This document shows, piece by piece, positions 62,776 through 64,000 of a stretch of 64,000 nucleotides of DNA. Every line of letters starts with the position of its first letter. Position 1 is the stretch's first letter. Source of the stretch: Syntrophomonadaceae bacterium (GTDB lineage Bacteria; Bacillota; PH28-bin88); the NCBI GenBank assembly GCA_018333865.1, contig JAGXSE010000002.1, positions 1 through 64,000 on the forward strand, in the 5' to 3' direction. The notes beneath the pieces are model-generated. The model was not told where the DNA came from. It worked only from the letters and a program-made list of their open reading frames with translations, and made no database searches. Made by a program: the position numbers and the translations under genes.

Positions 62776-64000
62776 ACAAAACATATTTACTTATCTGGAT
62801 GGCCAGCTTGCGGCGTCCCATGAACAGGGCCTCTATACTCACCTGTCCGGCTGCGGCGGGTGCCAGACCGAAATGGTCCGGGGCCGGAATTTAAACCGGC
62901 TTTTAGAAATATCCTGTACTCAGGTAGAACCTCCGGTTGATTTTACCCAGCGTGTCATGTTAAGGCTAGCAGCTGCTCAGGCAGAAACAGGGCTGGCAGT
63001 TGCTCCCGCGCCTGCCGCCAGCATTGAGCCCGGGCTGAAAGAATTGCTGAAATCCTTCAAACTTCGAACCAGGTCACTGGCAGCGGCCTGCTGCCTGGCG
63101 CTGGTTTTGGCTGCCGCCGCTTTGGCCCCGGTAGGCCAGAGGGCGGTTGTGCTTAACCCAGACCCCAGCCACAAGATTGAGAATACTCCTCCTGTTACAA
63201 GTCCCCTGGTCCCCGCTGCAAAAGACCCGTCCCCGGCTGGCGTTGCCGGGCCGGGAACGGTGAGCCCTGCAAAGCCGGCAAGCCCGGATCCTCGTTCCGG
63301 AGGGCCTGCAGGGGAACATCCTCCTTCCGCTGGCAAAGTGCCGGGGCAAGATAGTGAAAGTGTAATTACTGCGGTTTCCCCGCAACCAAAGGATGCCGAT
63401 CCAACCCAGGAGCCGCCGCTTCCCTCTCCTCCGGAAGTAAATCATCCGGCAGCAGAGCCGAAAACCGCGCCCGAACTGCCTGGGATCACCGGCCCCATTA
63501 CCATAGCCAGCGGTGAAGTTCTGGGGCGGCTAGAGATAGCTCCATTGATTGTCGAGGAGAGAGCAGCCAACATCCGCCCGGTTTGGTCGGCTGACGGAAA
63601 AGAGATTTATTACCTGTCAGAGCGGCAGGCCGGTGACGGAAGGTTTGCTGCCTGGAAGGCAACCCTCGACGGAAAGAACCGCCAACAGCTTGGCCAAATT
63701 GACATCCCTGTTGCTGCCGGCGGCGGTGTCTGGTCGCCGGAGCGGGATCGGCTGGCCTTCGTAGAAGAGAAGGACGGCTATTTGCAAGTCCAGATTGCCG
63801 GCCTGCAAGGCCAGCTGTTTAGCCCGACCAGGGATGCATCCGGGATTGCAGCCCAGCGCCGGGAGGCCAATCCTTCTGATTATTGGGCCTACTGGCCGGT
63901 CTGGTCTGGTGCAGGCGAACTGGCATACCTGACCACCCGCCATGACAGCGGGGATCTGATGGTTATAGATGCAAACGGGAATACCATTGCGCTTACCAGC
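62756..64000 (+). CDS. Zinc-finger anti-sigma factor with TolB-like sensor (runs off window)
   Basis: At least 415 residues, open to the window end. GTG 62756 lies within the sigma gene's last codons, with AAGGGGGT upstream. The N-terminus is a ZAS/zf-HC2 domain with His-x3-Cys-x2-Cys (HLSGCGGC). A membrane helix lies at about 106-127, followed by a long Pro-rich extracytoplasmic linker (about 130-245) and then PD40/TolB-like propeller blades (VWSADGKEIYYLSERQ, VWSPERDRLAFVEE, VWSGAGELAYLTTR). It should hold the ECF sigma at the membrane and sense through the propeller. Confidence 0.88.
   Translation, partial: MNCQDVRQNIFTYLDGQLAASHEQGLYTHLSGCGGCQTEMVRGRNLNRLLEISCTQVEPPVDFTQRVMLRLAAAQAETGLAVAPAPAASIEPGLKELLKSFKLRTRSLAAACCLALVLAAAALAPVGQRAVVLNPDPSHKIENTPPVTSPLVPAAKDPSPAGVAGPGTVSPAKPASPDPRSGGPAGEHPPSAGKVPGQDSESVITAVSPQPKDADPTQEPPLPSPPEVNHPAAEPKTAPELPGITGPITIASGEVLGRLEIAPLIVEERAANIRPVWSADGKEIYYLSERQAGDGRFAAWKATLDGKNRQQLGQIDIPVAAGGGVWSPERDRLAFVEEKDGYLQVQIAGLQGQLFSPTRDASGIAAQRREANPSDYWAYWPVWSGAGELAYLTTRHDSGDLMVIDANGNTIALTS

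Overview
The window looks like chromosome from an anaerobic, spore-forming, mid-GC Clostridia of the Peptococcaceae type (Pelotomaculum/Desulfotomaculum/Thermincola-like). This is inferred from several genes: a SCIFF peptide with its radical-SAM maturase, a SigI/RsgI pair, an agr-like signalling locus, a selenocysteine formate dehydrogenase with NuoE/NuoF-like partners, and a System I cytochrome c maturation cluster. TTG and GTG starts are frequent. I saw no rRNA, tRNA or CRISPR array.

Layout. 0-4.4 kb: transposase tail, lone ilvN, then membrane protein-agrB-agrD followed by a GGDEF/HD-GYP protein. 4.6-10.6 kb: coiled-coil protein, chemotaxis receptor, SCIFF pair, LysM-G5-M23 endopeptidase. 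10.8-17.7 kb: CoA-binding protein, thioredoxin reductase, and ccmE-ccmF-(ccmI-like)-ccmA-B-C-D. The CcmE has a Cys-x3-Tyr haem site (System I*-like), and ccmA has no standard start codon where its conserved N-terminus begins. 17.9-21.2 kb: secreted gluzincin, a tiny transcription unit, a GT2 glycosyltransferase, repeats. 21.7-27.6 kb: fdhA (in-frame UGA plus SECIS hairpin), a gene possibly related to the CO-dehydrogenase epsilon family, and nuoE- and nuoF-like subunits. These probably form an NAD-linked formate dehydrogenase.

27.6-38.5 kb: a remnant of a REP-associated transposase between two inverted REPs, a frameshifted beta-propeller gene, ilvD (minus strand), asnS between inverted REP copies, and a five-gene nickel/peptide ABC importer. 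38.6-41.2 kb: a CsoR/CstR-type repressor, SQR-like flavoprotein, DsrC/TusE-like and DsrE-like proteins, forming a probable persulfide-responsive operon. 41.2-45.1 kb: gamma-glutamyltransferase and amidase separated by a RelB/RelE-type toxin-antitoxin pair. 45.1-47.3 kb: rsgI/sigI (minus) and a small secreted protein. 47.5-52.4 kb: a c-di-GMP/phosphorelay cluster (response-regulator diguanylate cyclase lacking the phosphoacceptor Asp, Cache histidine kinase, single-domain receiver, and an HD-GYP regulator interrupted by TAG). 52.4-56.8 kb: MacB/MacA-type ABC exporter. 56.8-64 kb: metallo-beta-lactamase-fold protein, FAD lipoprotein with an SLH-like tail, coiled-coil protein with 21-bp repeats, UbiB-family kinase, and an ECF sigma factor with a zinc-finger anti-sigma/TolB-like protein running off the end.

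A recurring theme is a family of palindromic REP-like elements with core GGGGACGGTTCT, at about 4.6, 20.8, 27.6, 27.8, 31.5, 33.1-33.2 and 41.2 kb. They sit at gene ends, alter one C-terminus, and in one case supply a promoter -35 box. All functional assignments rest on reading motifs by eye; no database search was possible.
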